Origin: Microbispora corallina
GTDB taxonomy: Bacteria; Actinomycetota; Actinomycetes; Streptosporangiales; Streptosporangiaceae
Reading direction: 5' to 3'
Length of the DNA stretch: 64,000 nt
NCBI RefSeq assembly: GCF_016863035.1
Contig: NZ_BOOC01000014.1
Span: 248,001-312,000, forward strand
Shown here: positions 41,259 through 50,101 of the stretch, piece after piece
How positions within the stretch are numbered: the first letter of the stretch is position 1
Layout: each line of letters begins with the position of its first letter
Notes under the pieces: model-generated
What the model was told of the DNA's origin: nothing
The model's database searches: none
Seen by the model: only the letters and a program-made list of their open reading frames with translations
Position numbers and translations under genes: made by a program

Positions 41259-42329
41259 GTGCCTACCTCGAAACGCCTCCGCTCGCCCGTCGTCGCCGTC
41301 ACGGGCGCCGCCTCCGGAACAGGCAGGGCGTTCCTCACGAGAGTGGCCTCGTCTGCGGATTTCCGCCGCGTCGTGGCGATCGACGAGCAACGGGGCGACG
41401 TCCCGGACGTCACCTGGAGGGTGCTCGACATCCGCGATCCGCTCTTGGCGAACCGCATCTCGGACGTGGACGTCCTGGTCCACCTGGGCACCGACGAGTC
41501 GCTCGACACCGACCCGGCCGAGCGCCGCCGGTACAACCTGCGGGCGGCCCAGACCGTGCTCACGGCCTGCGCCGCCGCCCGCGTCCGCCGGGTCGTGCTG
41601 GTGACGAGCGCCATGGTGTACGGCGCGGCCGCCGAGAACCCGGTCCCGCTGCCCGAGGACGCCCCCGTCGCCGCCGAGCCGGACACCGGCATGGTCGGCG
41701 ACCACCTGGAGATCGAGGCCCTCGTCCGGCGGTCGCTGCGCTCGCACCCGGGCCTGGAGGTGACGGTCCTGCGGCCCGCCGCCCTGGTCGGGCCGGGCGT
41801 GGACACGGTCGTCACCCGCCACTTCGAGGCGCCCCGGCTGCTCGTGGTGAAGGGCTGCCTGCCGCGCTGGCAGTTCTGCCACATCGACGATCTGGTCTCC
41901 GCGCTGGAGGCGGCGGCGCTCGGGAAGGTCGGCGGCGTCGTCGCGGTCGGCTCCGAGGGGTGGCTGGAGATGGACCAGGTCGAGGAGATCTCCGGCCTGC
42001 GCCGGTTCGAGCTGCCCGCCGCGCTGACGTTCGGCACGGCCCAGCGGCTGCACCGCCTCGGGGTCACCCCGGCCCCGGCCACGGACCTCCACTACGTCGT
42101 CTACCCGTGGGTGGTCGACGGGGCGTCGCTGCGCGAGGCCGGGTGGAAGCCCACCTGGACCAACGAGGCGGCGCTGCGCGAGCTGCTGGAGCTCCGCGAA
42201 GGCAGGCACGCCGTCGTCGGCCGGCGCCTGTCGGGCAAGGAGGCCACGATCACGGCCGCCGGCGCGACCGTCGCCGTCATCGGCACGGCCGCCATCGTCC
42301 GCGCCGCCCGCCGCAAGCGCCGCACCTGA
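41259..42329 (+). CDS. NAD-dependent epimerase/dehydratase-family protein
   Basis: 356 residues from GTG 41259, five to six bases after GAGG; a GTG 18 bases upstream is in frame. Extended SDR fold: VVAVTGAASGTGRAF (nucleotide loop), LVHLG, the Ser/Tyr region VTSAMVYGAAAENP with YxxxN in place of YxxxK, and LRPAALVGPG. A C-terminal hydrophobic helix (ITAAGATVAVIGTAAIVRAARRK) suggests membrane attachment. The missing lysine makes classical SDR catalysis doubtful. Confidence 0.83.
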   Translation: MPTSKRLRSPVVAVTGAASGTGRAFLTRVASSADFRRVVAIDEQRGDVPDVTWRVLDIRDPLLANRISDVDVLVHLGTDESLDTDPAERRRYNLRAAQTVLTACAAARVRRVVLVTSAMVYGAAAENPVPLPEDAPVAAEPDTGMVGDHLEIEALVRRSLRSHPGLEVTVLRPAALVGPGVDTVVTRHFEAPRLLVVKGCLPRWQFCHIDDLVSALEAAALGKVGGVVAVGSEGWLEMDQVEEISGLRRFELPAALTFGTAQRLHRLGVTPAPATDLHYVVYPWVVDGASLREAGWKPTWTNEAALRELLELREGRHAVVGRRLSGKEATITAAGATVAVIGTAAIVRAARRKRRT

Positions 42330-42437
42330 CGCCGCCCGCTCCGAGGCTCGGGCGCCCGCCGCGAGCGCCGCGCCTGACGCCACCCGCGAGCGGCGGGTGG
42401 CGGGCGGCGACGGGACCGGGCGTAATACCCTCGGGGC

Positions 42438-42863
42438 GTGGACGTCATCCGATTGCTGGGCATCCGCGACACCCCGCTGTCCGTCGACGAGGTCATGGCG
42501 GCCGTGGGGGACCACGCGGCCGGCGGCACGGCGGTCTTCGTCGGCACGGTCCGCGAGCAGGACGGAGGCCGGCCGGTGACGCTGCTCACCTACTCGGCCC
42601 ACCCGTCCGCCGAGGAGCACCTGCGCCGGGTCGCGGAGAAGGTGGCGGCCGACCACCAGGCGACCGCGCTCGCGGCCGTCCACCGGGTCGGCGACCTGCG
42701 GCTGGGCGAGATCGCCGTGATCGTGGCCGCGGCCTGCCCGCACCGCGGGGAGGCGTTCGACGCCTGCCGCCGGCTGATCGACGACCTCAAGCGCGAGGTG
42801 CCGATCTGGAAGCACCAAATCTTCGCCGACGGCGACGCCGAGTGGGTCGGGGCCTGCGATTAG
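42438..42863 (+). CDS. moaE: Molybdopterin synthase catalytic subunit MoaE
   Basis: 141 residues, GTG 42438. Landmarks: TAVFVGTVREQDGG, LTYSAHPSAEEHL, the conserved VHRVGDLRLGEIAVIVAAACPHRG, and the catalytic-lysine region KREVPIWKHQIFADG. It transfers sulfur from MoaD thiocarboxylate to precursor Z to form molybdopterin. MoaD is not in the window, but moeZ (3076), which would charge it, is. It stands 28 bases before the PDZ protease gene. Confidence 0.95.
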   Translation: MDVIRLLGIRDTPLSVDEVMAAVGDHAAGGTAVFVGTVREQDGGRPVTLLTYSAHPSAEEHLRRVAEKVAADHQATALAAVHRVGDLRLGEIAVIVAAACPHRGEAFDACRRLIDDLKREVPIWKHQIFADGDAEWVGACD

Positions 42864-42891
42864 CGCCGCGCGGACGGCATAGAGTTCGACC

Positions 42892-43938
42892 ATGTCCCGA
42901 CGCTCCCTGACCCTGCTGGTGGCGGGCTTCCTCACGCTCGCGCTCGCGGTCGTCGGCGCCGTGCTCCCGGTGCCGTACGTGGTGCTGAGCCCCGGCCCGA
43001 CCGAGAACACGATCGGGGACGTCAAGGGCAAGCCCGTGATCAGCATCTCGGGCCACGAGACCTACCCCACCGACGGCAGGCTCAGCCTGGTCACGGTCGC
43101 CTACCAGGGCGGCCCGGACAACCGGCTCGACCTCGTCACGGCCCTGCGCGGCTGGCTCGATCCGACGGTGGCGGTCGTCCCGGAGGAGACGCTCTTCCCG
43201 AGGACGTCCTCCGCGAAGGAGGTCGAGGAGCAGAACACCCAGGAGATGACCGACTCGCAGCAGTCGGCCACCGCCGCCGCGCTGAACGCGCTGAAGATCC
43301 CCATCCAGAAGACGATCTCGGTGGCGGCCACCGACAAGGGCGCGCCCGCGGACGGCAGGCTGAAGCCCGGCGACGAGATCACGGCCGTGGACGGCGCCCC
43401 CGCCGGGGCGCTGGAGTCGGTGGCGGCGGCCGTGCAGAAGCACAAGCCGGGCGAGCAGGTCACGTTCACCGTCAAGCGGGGAACCACCACCAGCGACGTC
43501 GTCGTCGGCACGAAGCAGGGCCCGGACGGCCACGCCGTGGTCGGGGTCCGCATGCGCTCGGCGTACCGCTTCCCGTTCAAGGTCGACATCAGCGTGGGCG
43601 AGGTGGGCGGCCCGAGCGCCGGGCTCATGTTCTCGCTCGGGATCTACGACAAGCTCACGCCGGGGTCGCTCACCGGCGGGAAGTCGGTGGCCGGCACCGG
43701 CACCATCGACCCCACGGGCGTCGTCGGCCCGATCGGGGGCATCGAGCAGAAGATGGTCGGCGCCAGGAAGGCCGGGGCCACCGTCTTCCTCACCCCCTCG
43801 GGCAACTGCGCCGACGCGGTGCGGGCGGTGCCCGCGGGCATGCGACTGGTCAAGGTCGACACGCTCGACGGCGCGATCAAGGCGCTGGACGCGCTGCGCA
43901 GCGGCTCGGCGAACCTGCCGTCCTGCCCCGCCTCCTGA
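42892..43938 (+). CDS. PDZ and Lon-like serine protease (YlbL family)
   Basis: 348 residues, ATG 42892. A single N-terminal transmembrane helix anchors an extracytoplasmic PDZ domain (LKPGDEITAVDGAPAG) and a C-terminal Lon-type proteolytic domain. The Ser-Lys dyad is intact: Ser242 in GGPSAGLMFSLGIYDKL and Lys287 in GIEQKMVGARKAGA. The M. tuberculosis counterpart is Rv3194c, which likewise precedes the UPF0182 gene. Likely a membrane-associated quality-control protease. Confidence 0.9.
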   Translation: MSRRSLTLLVAGFLTLALAVVGAVLPVPYVVLSPGPTENTIGDVKGKPVISISGHETYPTDGRLSLVTVAYQGGPDNRLDLVTALRGWLDPTVAVVPEETLFPRTSSAKEVEEQNTQEMTDSQQSATAAALNALKIPIQKTISVAATDKGAPADGRLKPGDEITAVDGAPAGALESVAAAVQKHKPGEQVTFTVKRGTTTSDVVVGTKQGPDGHAVVGVRMRSAYRFPFKVDISVGEVGGPSAGLMFSLGIYDKLTPGSLTGGKSVAGTGTIDPTGVVGPIGGIEQKMVGARKAGATVFLTPSGNCADAVRAVPAGMRLVKVDTLDGAIKALDALRSGSANLPSCPAS

Positions 43939-44139
43939 CTTCCGGACAACCCGGCGAGTGGCTGTCCTGGACCGGCCACCGGAGGCGCCGGCGACCCCGG
44001 CCGGGCGGCGGGAAGCGGCGTGACGTGGCCGTTTGCACGGCGTACCGGCTCGGATGAACCCGATGCTCGGATCACGACCTCGGCTGTCGCGGTGTAGGTT
44101 TCCAAGCACGGACCGTTGCTCTATGACAAGGGGTTGGCG

Positions 44140-47091
44140 TTGAGCTTCCGGAGCCCCGGAGCCGGACGGGCGATGCGCTTGCCCCGACGGCCGAGACTTC
44201 TCATACCCGTCACGATCGCCGTCGTCGCGCTCGTGGTCTTACTTCTCATCTTCACCGGGATCTACACCGACTTCCTCTGGTACGACTCGGTGGGCTTCAC
44301 GTCGGTGTTCTCGACCCTGCTGTTCACGCAGATCGTGCTGTTCCTGGTGGGCGCGGCGCTGATGGTGGCGGTCGTGGGCGGCAACATGATGATCGCCCAC
44401 CGGACCCGGCCCATGTTCGGCCCGGGCATGTTCGGCAGCCCCCAGGGGGCCGACCGCTACCGCATGGCCCTCGACCCCCACCGCCGGCTGGTCTTCCTGA
44501 TCGGCATGGGCGTGCTGGCGCTGTTCACCGGCTCGTCGACGGCCGGGCAGTGGAAGACGTGGCTGCTGTTCGTGAACTCCACGCCGTTCGGGACCAAGGA
44601 CGCGCAGTTCGGCCTCGACGTGTCGTTCTTCATGTTCACCTATCCGTTCCTGCGGATGGTGCTCAACTTCCTGTTCACGGCCGTGATCCTGTCGATCCTG
44701 GCCGCGGCGGTCGTCCACTACCTGTACGGCGGCTTCCGCTTCCAGTCCCCCGGCGGACTGCACGCCACCCGGGCGGCCCGCGCCCACCTGTCGGTGCTGC
44801 TGGGCGTGTTCGTGCTGCTCAAGGCCCTGGCGTACCTGCTCGACCGCTACGAGCTGGTGTTCTCCACACGCGGCTTCGTCGACGGCGCCTCCTACACCGA
44901 CGTCAACGCCGTGCTGCCCGCCAAGGGCATCCTGGCGGTCATCGCGCTGATCTGCGCCCTGATCTTCTTCGCCGGCGTCCTGCGGCCCGGCGGCATGTGG
45001 CCGGGCGTCGCGTTCGGCCTGCTGGTCCTGTCAGCCATCCTGATCGGCAGCGTCTACCCGGCGCTCGTCGAGCAGTTCCAGGTCCGGCCCAACCAGCAGG
45101 GCAAGGAGGCGACGTACATCAGCCGCAACATCGCCGCGACCCGCGAGGCGTACGGCGTGGCGGATGTGAAGGTCGTGCCGTACCAGGCGCAGGGCACCCC
45201 CGACCAGGGCGAGGCGGCCAACGACAAGACCGTCTCCGGGGTGCGCCTGCTCGACCCGGCGCTGGTCGCCAAGACCTTCCAGCAGGAGCAGCGGGTCAAG
45301 GGCTACTACGACTTCGCCGACTCCCTCGACGTCGACCGCTACAAGGCGGCCGACGGCTCGGTGAGCGACCATATCGTCGCCGTCCGTGAGCTGACCGGCC
45401 CCCAGTTCGACAACTGGATCAACCGCCACCTCGTCTACACCCACGGGTACGGCTTCGTCGCGGCCCCCGGCAACAAGGTCACCTCCCAGGGCCTGCCCGA
45501 CTTCGACGCGAAGGACATGCCGGTGACCGGCCCGCTCGTGACGTCGGCCGGCCTCAAGGAGCCCCGCGTCTACTTCGGCGAGCGCGGCAGCGACTACGTC
45601 ATCGCGCCGAGCGGCTCCAAGGAGCTCGACTACCCGGGCAACGACCGCACCGGCCAGGTGAACACCACCTACACGGGCAAGGGCGGGGTGCCCATCGGCG
45701 GCCTGCTCAACCGCCTGCTCTACTCCATCAAGTACGGCGAGAAGAACCTGCTGCTGTCGGGCGACATCAACAGCCAGTCCCGGATCCTGTACGACCGGAA
45801 CCCGGCCGAGCGGGTGGCCAAGGTGGCGCCGTTCCTCACGCTCGACTCCGACCCCTACCCGGCCATCGTGGACGGCAAGATCGTCTGGATCATCGACGGG
45901 TACACGACGGCCGACGAGTACCCGTACTCGCAGAGCCGGAGCCTGTCGGACATGATCCGGGACACGGCGACCAACCCCGGCGCCATCACCCCGCAGCCGC
46001 GCGACCAGATCAACTACATCCGCAACTCGGTCAAGGCCACGGTCGACGCCTACGACGGCACGGTGACGCTCTACGAGTGGGACTCGGGCGACCCGGTGCT
46101 GAAGTCCTGGGAGAAGGCGTTCCCGGGCCTCGTTCAGCCGAAGGAGCGGATGAGCCCGCAGCTCCAGGAGCACCTCCGCTACCCGGAGGACCTGTTCAAG
46201 GTGCAGCGCGACATCCTGTCCAGCTACCACATCTCCGACGCCCCGTCCTTCTACGGCAACCAGGACTTCTGGAACGTCCCGGACGACCCGTCGGAGAAGA
46301 ACATCAAGCAGCCGCCGTACTTCGTCTCGGTCAAGATGCCGGGCGCGGAGGCCGCGTCGTTCTCCCTCACCACGACGTTCGTGCCGCAGAAGGGGCCCGG
46401 CAACCTGGCCGCATTCATGGCGGTCGACGCCACCCCCGGCCCCGACTACGGCAAGCTGCAGCTTCTGCGCATGCCGGCGAGCACGACCATTCCCGGTCCC
46501 GGCCAGGTGCAGAACACGTTCACCAACCGGTTCTCCGGGGAGCTGAACATCCTGGGCCTCGGAAAGGCGCAGATCCTCTACGGCAACCTGTTGACGCTGC
46601 CGTTCGCCGGCGGCCTGGTCTACGTCGAGCCGGTCTACGTGCAGGCGCCCGCCGGAGCCGGGCAGGAGCCGTACCCGATCCTGCGCCGGGTACTGGTGAT
46701 GTTCGGCGACAAGGTGGGGTCGGCCGACACCCTCGACCAGGCACTCGCCCAGGTCTTCGGCGGGGCGCAGCAGCCGCAGCAGCCGCCGCCGGGGCAGCAG
46801 CCGCCTGCCGGTCAGCAGCCGCAGCAGCCGCCGGCGAACGCGAACTCGCTGGCCGCGGTGGCCCAGCGGGCCCAGCAGGCGTACGACGACGCCCAGAAGG
46901 CCCTGTCGGACAGCCCGCCGGACTGGGACGCGTACGGCAAGGCCCAGGCGGCGCTGAAGCAGGCGCTGGACGACCTGAGCCGGCTCCAGCAGCAGGGGGG
47001 CGCCACCCCGCCGGCCACTCCGCCGGCCACGGCGTCGCCGTCCCCGAGCGCGAGCCCTCCGGCGAGCCCGAGTCCGACGCCGAGCGGCTGA
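44140..47091 (+). CDS. UPF0182 large membrane protein
   Basis: About 983 residues from TTG 44140, chosen because AAGGGG lies six bases upstream; ATG 44173 and TTG 44116 are alternatives. Seven or so transmembrane helices occupy the first 330 residues, followed by a large extracytoplasmic domain with family motifs (NQQGKEATYISRNI, YTHGYGFVAAPGN, NRLLYSIKYGEKNLLLS, KIVWIIDGYTT). The C-terminus is low-complexity Gln/Pro then Pro/Ser (QQPQQPPPGQQPPAGQQPQQ). Counterpart of Rv3193c; no established function. Codon 34 is TTA. Confidence 0.88.
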   Translation: MSFRSPGAGRAMRLPRRPRLLIPVTIAVVALVVLLLIFTGIYTDFLWYDSVGFTSVFSTLLFTQIVLFLVGAALMVAVVGGNMMIAHRTRPMFGPGMFGSPQGADRYRMALDPHRRLVFLIGMGVLALFTGSSTAGQWKTWLLFVNSTPFGTKDAQFGLDVSFFMFTYPFLRMVLNFLFTAVILSILAAAVVHYLYGGFRFQSPGGLHATRAARAHLSVLLGVFVLLKALAYLLDRYELVFSTRGFVDGASYTDVNAVLPAKGILAVIALICALIFFAGVLRPGGMWPGVAFGLLVLSAILIGSVYPALVEQFQVRPNQQGKEATYISRNIAATREAYGVADVKVVPYQAQGTPDQGEAANDKTVSGVRLLDPALVAKTFQQEQRVKGYYDFADSLDVDRYKAADGSVSDHIVAVRELTGPQFDNWINRHLVYTHGYGFVAAPGNKVTSQGLPDFDAKDMPVTGPLVTSAGLKEPRVYFGERGSDYVIAPSGSKELDYPGNDRTGQVNTTYTGKGGVPIGGLLNRLLYSIKYGEKNLLLSGDINSQSRILYDRNPAERVAKVAPFLTLDSDPYPAIVDGKIVWIIDGYTTADEYPYSQSRSLSDMIRDTATNPGAITPQPRDQINYIRNSVKATVDAYDGTVTLYEWDSGDPVLKSWEKAFPGLVQPKERMSPQLQEHLRYPEDLFKVQRDILSSYHISDAPSFYGNQDFWNVPDDPSEKNIKQPPYFVSVKMPGAEAASFSLTTTFVPQKGPGNLAAFMAVDATPGPDYGKLQLLRMPASTTIPGPGQVQNTFTNRFSGELNILGLGKAQILYGNLLTLPFAGGLVYVEPVYVQAPAGAGQEPYPILRRVLVMFGDKVGSADTLDQALAQVFGGAQQPQQPPPGQQPPAGQQPQQPPANANSLAAVAQRAQQAYDDAQKALSDSPPDWDAYGKAQAALKQALDDLSRLQQQGGATPPATPPATASPSPSASPPASPSPTPSG

Positions 47092-47110
47092 CCTGCGCGG
47101 TCGTCGTTCC

Positions 47111-47143
47111 GGAGCCCCGCACCCGGCACGGGTGCGGGGCTCC
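47111..47143 (+). terminator. Strong hairpin after the UPF0182 gene
   Basis: GGAGCCCCGCACCCG, loop GCA, CGGGTGCGGGGCTCC: a perfect 15-bp stem 19 bases after the stop. It should insulate the downstream initiator tRNA. Confidence 0.8.
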
Positions 47144-47186
47144 GGTTTGCCTCTCGCCGCCGGGACGGATAGTCTCGTAGAGCCGA

Positions 47187-47260
47187 CGCGGGGTGGAGCA
47201 GCTCGGTAGCTCGCTGGGCTCATAACCCAGAGGTCGCAGGTTCAAATCCTGTCCCCGCTA
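47187..47260 (+). tRNA. Initiator tRNA-fMet (CAT)
   Basis: A 74-base tRNA without encoded CCA. The anticodon loop is CTCATAA, closed by GGG/CCC, the three G-C pairs that mark initiators. The acceptor stem pairs GCGGGG with CCCCGC, leaving C1 unpaired opposite T72; the 1:72 mismatch is the other initiator hallmark. D loop AGCTCGGTAGCT and T loop TTCAAAT are normal. A hairpin at 47271-47294 follows. Confidence 0.97.
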
Positions 47261-47270
47261 CTGATCGAAG

Positions 47271-47294
47271 GGCCCGGAGGATCGCCTCCGGGCC
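47271..47294 (+). terminator. Terminator of the initiator tRNA
   Basis: GGCCCGGAGG, loop ATCG, CCTCCGGGCC, then TTT: a 10-bp GC-rich stem starting 11 bases after the tRNA. Position and tail fit intrinsic termination. Confidence 0.75.
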
Positions 47295-47449
47295 TTTCGC
47301 GTTTCCTGGGGTGTATCGTCCCTGTTCAACGGCCGGTAACTCGCCTGAAACAAGGCATATGGGCCTTTGTCGTGATACGACAACAAATGCCGCACCGGTG
47401 TCGCAGGGGCACATTGAGCGGGGACGGCCCGGTGGTGAAGGCTCCCCGC

Positions 47450-48526
47450 ATGCAGGCCCGCATCACACTGGACGACGTCGCCGCGCTCGCCCGCGGCTGT
47501 GCCGTGCTCGGAACCGGGGGCGGCGGCGACGTCCGCTCCGGTGCCATCGCCGCGCGCAGGGCGATCCGCGAGCGCGGAGAGGTGCCCCTCGTCACCCTCG
47601 GCGACCTTCCCGACGACGCGCTCGTACTGCCGCTGTCCGGCATCGGCGCCCCGACGGTCAGCCACGAGATGATCCACGCCGAGGACGAGCCGGTCCGGAT
47701 CAAGGAGGAGATCGAGCGCATCTTCGGCCGGGGCCCGGCGGCCGTCATGTCCTCCGAGATCGGCGGCGCCAACGGCGTGGCCCCGGTGGCCTGGGCCGCG
47801 CGGCTCGGCCTGCCGCTGCTCGACGCCGACGCGATGGGCCGGGCCTTCCCCGAGGTCCAGATGGTGTCCCTGTACGTGGCCGGCATCCCGGCCAACCTCG
47901 TGATCATGTCGGACGCCGTGGGCAACGTCGTCACGATCCGCCCGGTCGACGGCCTGTGGTCGGAGGCCATCGCGCGGGCCGTCTGCGTGGCCTCCGGGTC
48001 GAGCGCGCTCATGGCCGACTACGTGCTGACCGCAAAGGAGTGCGCGGGCGCGGTGATCGAGGGCACGGTCACCCGCGCCCTCGCGATCGGCCGGGCCACC
48101 GAGGGCGCCCAGGACCCGCTCGGGGCCCTGACCGCCGAGCTCGGCGCCGTACGGCTGCTCACCGGCAAGGTGACGGACCTCGAACGCCGGACGACCGGCG
48201 GCTTCGCCCGGGGCACGGTGACGGTCGAGGGAACCGGCGACGACCGGGGCAGGACGCTGACGCTGGAGATCCAGAACGAGAACCTCGTGGCCGTCGAGGA
48301 CGGCGTGGTGCGTGCGATGGTGCCCGATTTGATCACAGTTGTGGATACCCAGGCGGCGACGGCGATCCAGACCGAGGGGCTGCGCTACGGTCAGCGGGTG
48401 ACCGTGCTCGCCTGGCCGTGCGATCCGCTGTGGCGCACGCCCAAGGGCCTGGAGACCGCCGGCCCGCGGGCCTTCGGCTACGACCTCGACTACCGTCCCG
48501 TCGAGACGATCGCGGGGCGGGCATGA
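47450..48526 (+). CDS. DUF917-family protein
   Basis: 358 residues from ATG 47450, preceded by GAAGG; in-frame starts further upstream are weaker. It begins ITLDDVAALARGCAVLGTGGGGD, a typical DUF917 N-terminus, and keeps AVMSSEIGGANGVAPVAWAARLGLP. DUF917 proteins are usually encoded next to a HyuA-type ATPase, exactly as here (ATGA overlap with the next gene), and are thought to form two-component hydantoinase/oxoprolinase-like enzymes. Substrate unknown. Confidence 0.85.
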   Translation: MQARITLDDVAALARGCAVLGTGGGGDVRSGAIAARRAIRERGEVPLVTLGDLPDDALVLPLSGIGAPTVSHEMIHAEDEPVRIKEEIERIFGRGPAAVMSSEIGGANGVAPVAWAARLGLPLLDADAMGRAFPEVQMVSLYVAGIPANLVIMSDAVGNVVTIRPVDGLWSEAIARAVCVASGSSALMADYVLTAKECAGAVIEGTVTRALAIGRATEGAQDPLGALTAELGAVRLLTGKVTDLERRTTGGFARGTVTVEGTGDDRGRTLTLEIQNENLVAVEDGVVRAMVPDLITVVDTQAATAIQTEGLRYGQRVTVLAWPCDPLWRTPKGLETAGPRAFGYDLDYRPVETIAGRA

Positions 48527-50073
48527 GCGAGCACGCCATCGCGGCGGACGCGAGGCTGCGGATCGGCATCGACGTCGGCGGCACCAACACCGACGCCGTC
48601 GTCCTCGACGAGGCCGACCGGGTGGTGGCCAAGGCCAAGCGGCCGACCAGCCCGGACGTGACCGAGGGGCTGCGGGCCGCGCTCGACGCCGTCCTTGGCG
48701 AGCTGCCCGAGCCCGGCCTGGTCACCCGGGTGATGCTGGGCACGACCCACGCCACGAACGCGATCCTCGAACGGCGGTCCCTCGGCCGGGTGGCCGTGCT
48801 GCGGCTCGGCGCCCCGGCGACGACGTCCGTGCCGCCGCTCAGCGAGTGGCCGGAGGACCTGGCCAAGACGGTGTCGGCCGGGGCGGCCGTCGTCCGCGGC
48901 GGGCACTTCGTCGACGGCCGGGCCATCGCCCCGCTCGACGAGGACGCCGTGCGGCGGTTCCTCGCGGCGACCCCCGCCGACGCGATCGCGGTCACCGGCG
49001 TCTTCAGCCCGGCCAGCGCCGACCAGGAGAACCGGGTCGCCGAGATCATCCAGGCCGAGCTGGGCGAGGTCCCGGTGAGCCTGAGCCACGAGATCGGCTC
49101 GCTCGGGCTGCTGGAGCGGGAGAACGCCGCCATCCTCAACGCGGCCCTGTACGGCGTGGCCCGCGACGTGACCGGCGCGCTGCAGGAGGCCCTGCGGGCG
49201 AGGGGCCTGCGGGTGGAGACGTTCTTCGCGCAGAACGACGGCACGCTGATGGCGGTCGACTACGCGGCGCGGTACCCCGTGCTCACGATCGGGTCGGGCC
49301 CGGCCAACTCCCTGCGCGGCGCGGCGTACCTGTCCGGCGTGAAGGACGCGATCGTGGCCGACGTGGGCGGCACCTCGACCGACCTCGGCGTGCTCGTCGG
49401 CGGGTTCCCCCGGGAGTCGGCCGCGGCCGTCGAGATCGGCGGCGTCACCACCAACTTCCGCATGCCCGACATCCTGTCCATCGCCCTGGGCGGCGGCACG
49501 ATCGTCGGCGCGGAGCCGCGCTCGGTCGGCTACCGGATCGGGCGGGAGGCGCTCGTCTTCGGCGGCACGACCCCCACCATGACCGACGCCGCCGTGGCGG
49601 CCGGGCGGGGGTCGGTCGGCGCCCACGCGGTGCCCGCGGAGTGGCACGACCGTCTGGCCGCGGCCGTCCGGCGGGCCGACGACCTGGTGGCCGACGCGGT
49701 CGACCGGGTGGCGCTCGGCAAGGCCGACCTGCCGCTCGTCGCGGTCGGCGGCGGGGCGTTCCTGCTGGCGCCGCGGATCCCCGGCGCGCCCGAGGTGATC
49801 CGGCCGGAGCACGCGGAGGTGGCCAACGCCGTGGGGGCCGCCATCGCGCTCGCCAGCGGGCGGCTGGAAACGATCGTGCCCGCCGCCGGAGCGGGAAACG
49901 GCAGGGCTACATTGATCGAAAAAGCTAAGGAGGAGGCGGCCGCCCGGGCCGTCGCCGCCGGGGCCGACCCCGCCTCGGTCGAGATCGTCGAGCTCAGCGA
50001 GATCCCGCTCAGCTACCTGCCTGAGCCCGCTGTGCGCCTGCACGTCAAGGCCGCCGGTCCCCTCGCCCGGTAG
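48523..50073 (+). CDS. Hydantoinase/oxoprolinase HyuA-type ATPase
   Basis: 516 residues, ATG 48523 overlapping the DUF917 stop. ASKHA ATPase landmarks: GIDVGGTNTDAVVLDE near residue 14, LGTTHATNAILERR, DVGGTSTDLGVLVGG and ALGGGTIVGAEP. It is shorter than the HyuA at 56839, matching the subgroup that works with DUF917 and not with HyuB. It probably drives ATP-dependent cleavage of a lactam, cyclic imide or similar ring. It leads directly into the ABC transporter genes, 28 bases away. Confidence 0.87.
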   Translation: MSEHAIAADARLRIGIDVGGTNTDAVVLDEADRVVAKAKRPTSPDVTEGLRAALDAVLGELPEPGLVTRVMLGTTHATNAILERRSLGRVAVLRLGAPATTSVPPLSEWPEDLAKTVSAGAAVVRGGHFVDGRAIAPLDEDAVRRFLAATPADAIAVTGVFSPASADQENRVAEIIQAELGEVPVSLSHEIGSLGLLERENAAILNAALYGVARDVTGALQEALRARGLRVETFFAQNDGTLMAVDYAARYPVLTIGSGPANSLRGAAYLSGVKDAIVADVGGTSTDLGVLVGGFPRESAAAVEIGGVTTNFRMPDILSIALGGGTIVGAEPRSVGYRIGREALVFGGTTPTMTDAAVAAGRGSVGAHAVPAEWHDRLAAAVRRADDLVADAVDRVALGKADLPLVAVGGGAFLLAPRIPGAPEVIRPEHAEVANAVGAAIALASGRLETIVPAAGAGNGRATLIEKAKEEAAARAVAAGADPASVEIVELSEIPLSYLPEPAVRLHVKAAGPLAR

Positions 50074-50101
50074 CCCGGTGAAAGGAAAGGAACCCCCTCA
50101 C

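Noticed and set aside
44030-44115. Promoter for the UPF0182 gene
   Set aside because: Possible hexamers (TTGCAC, TAGGTT) are too far apart to form one promoter.
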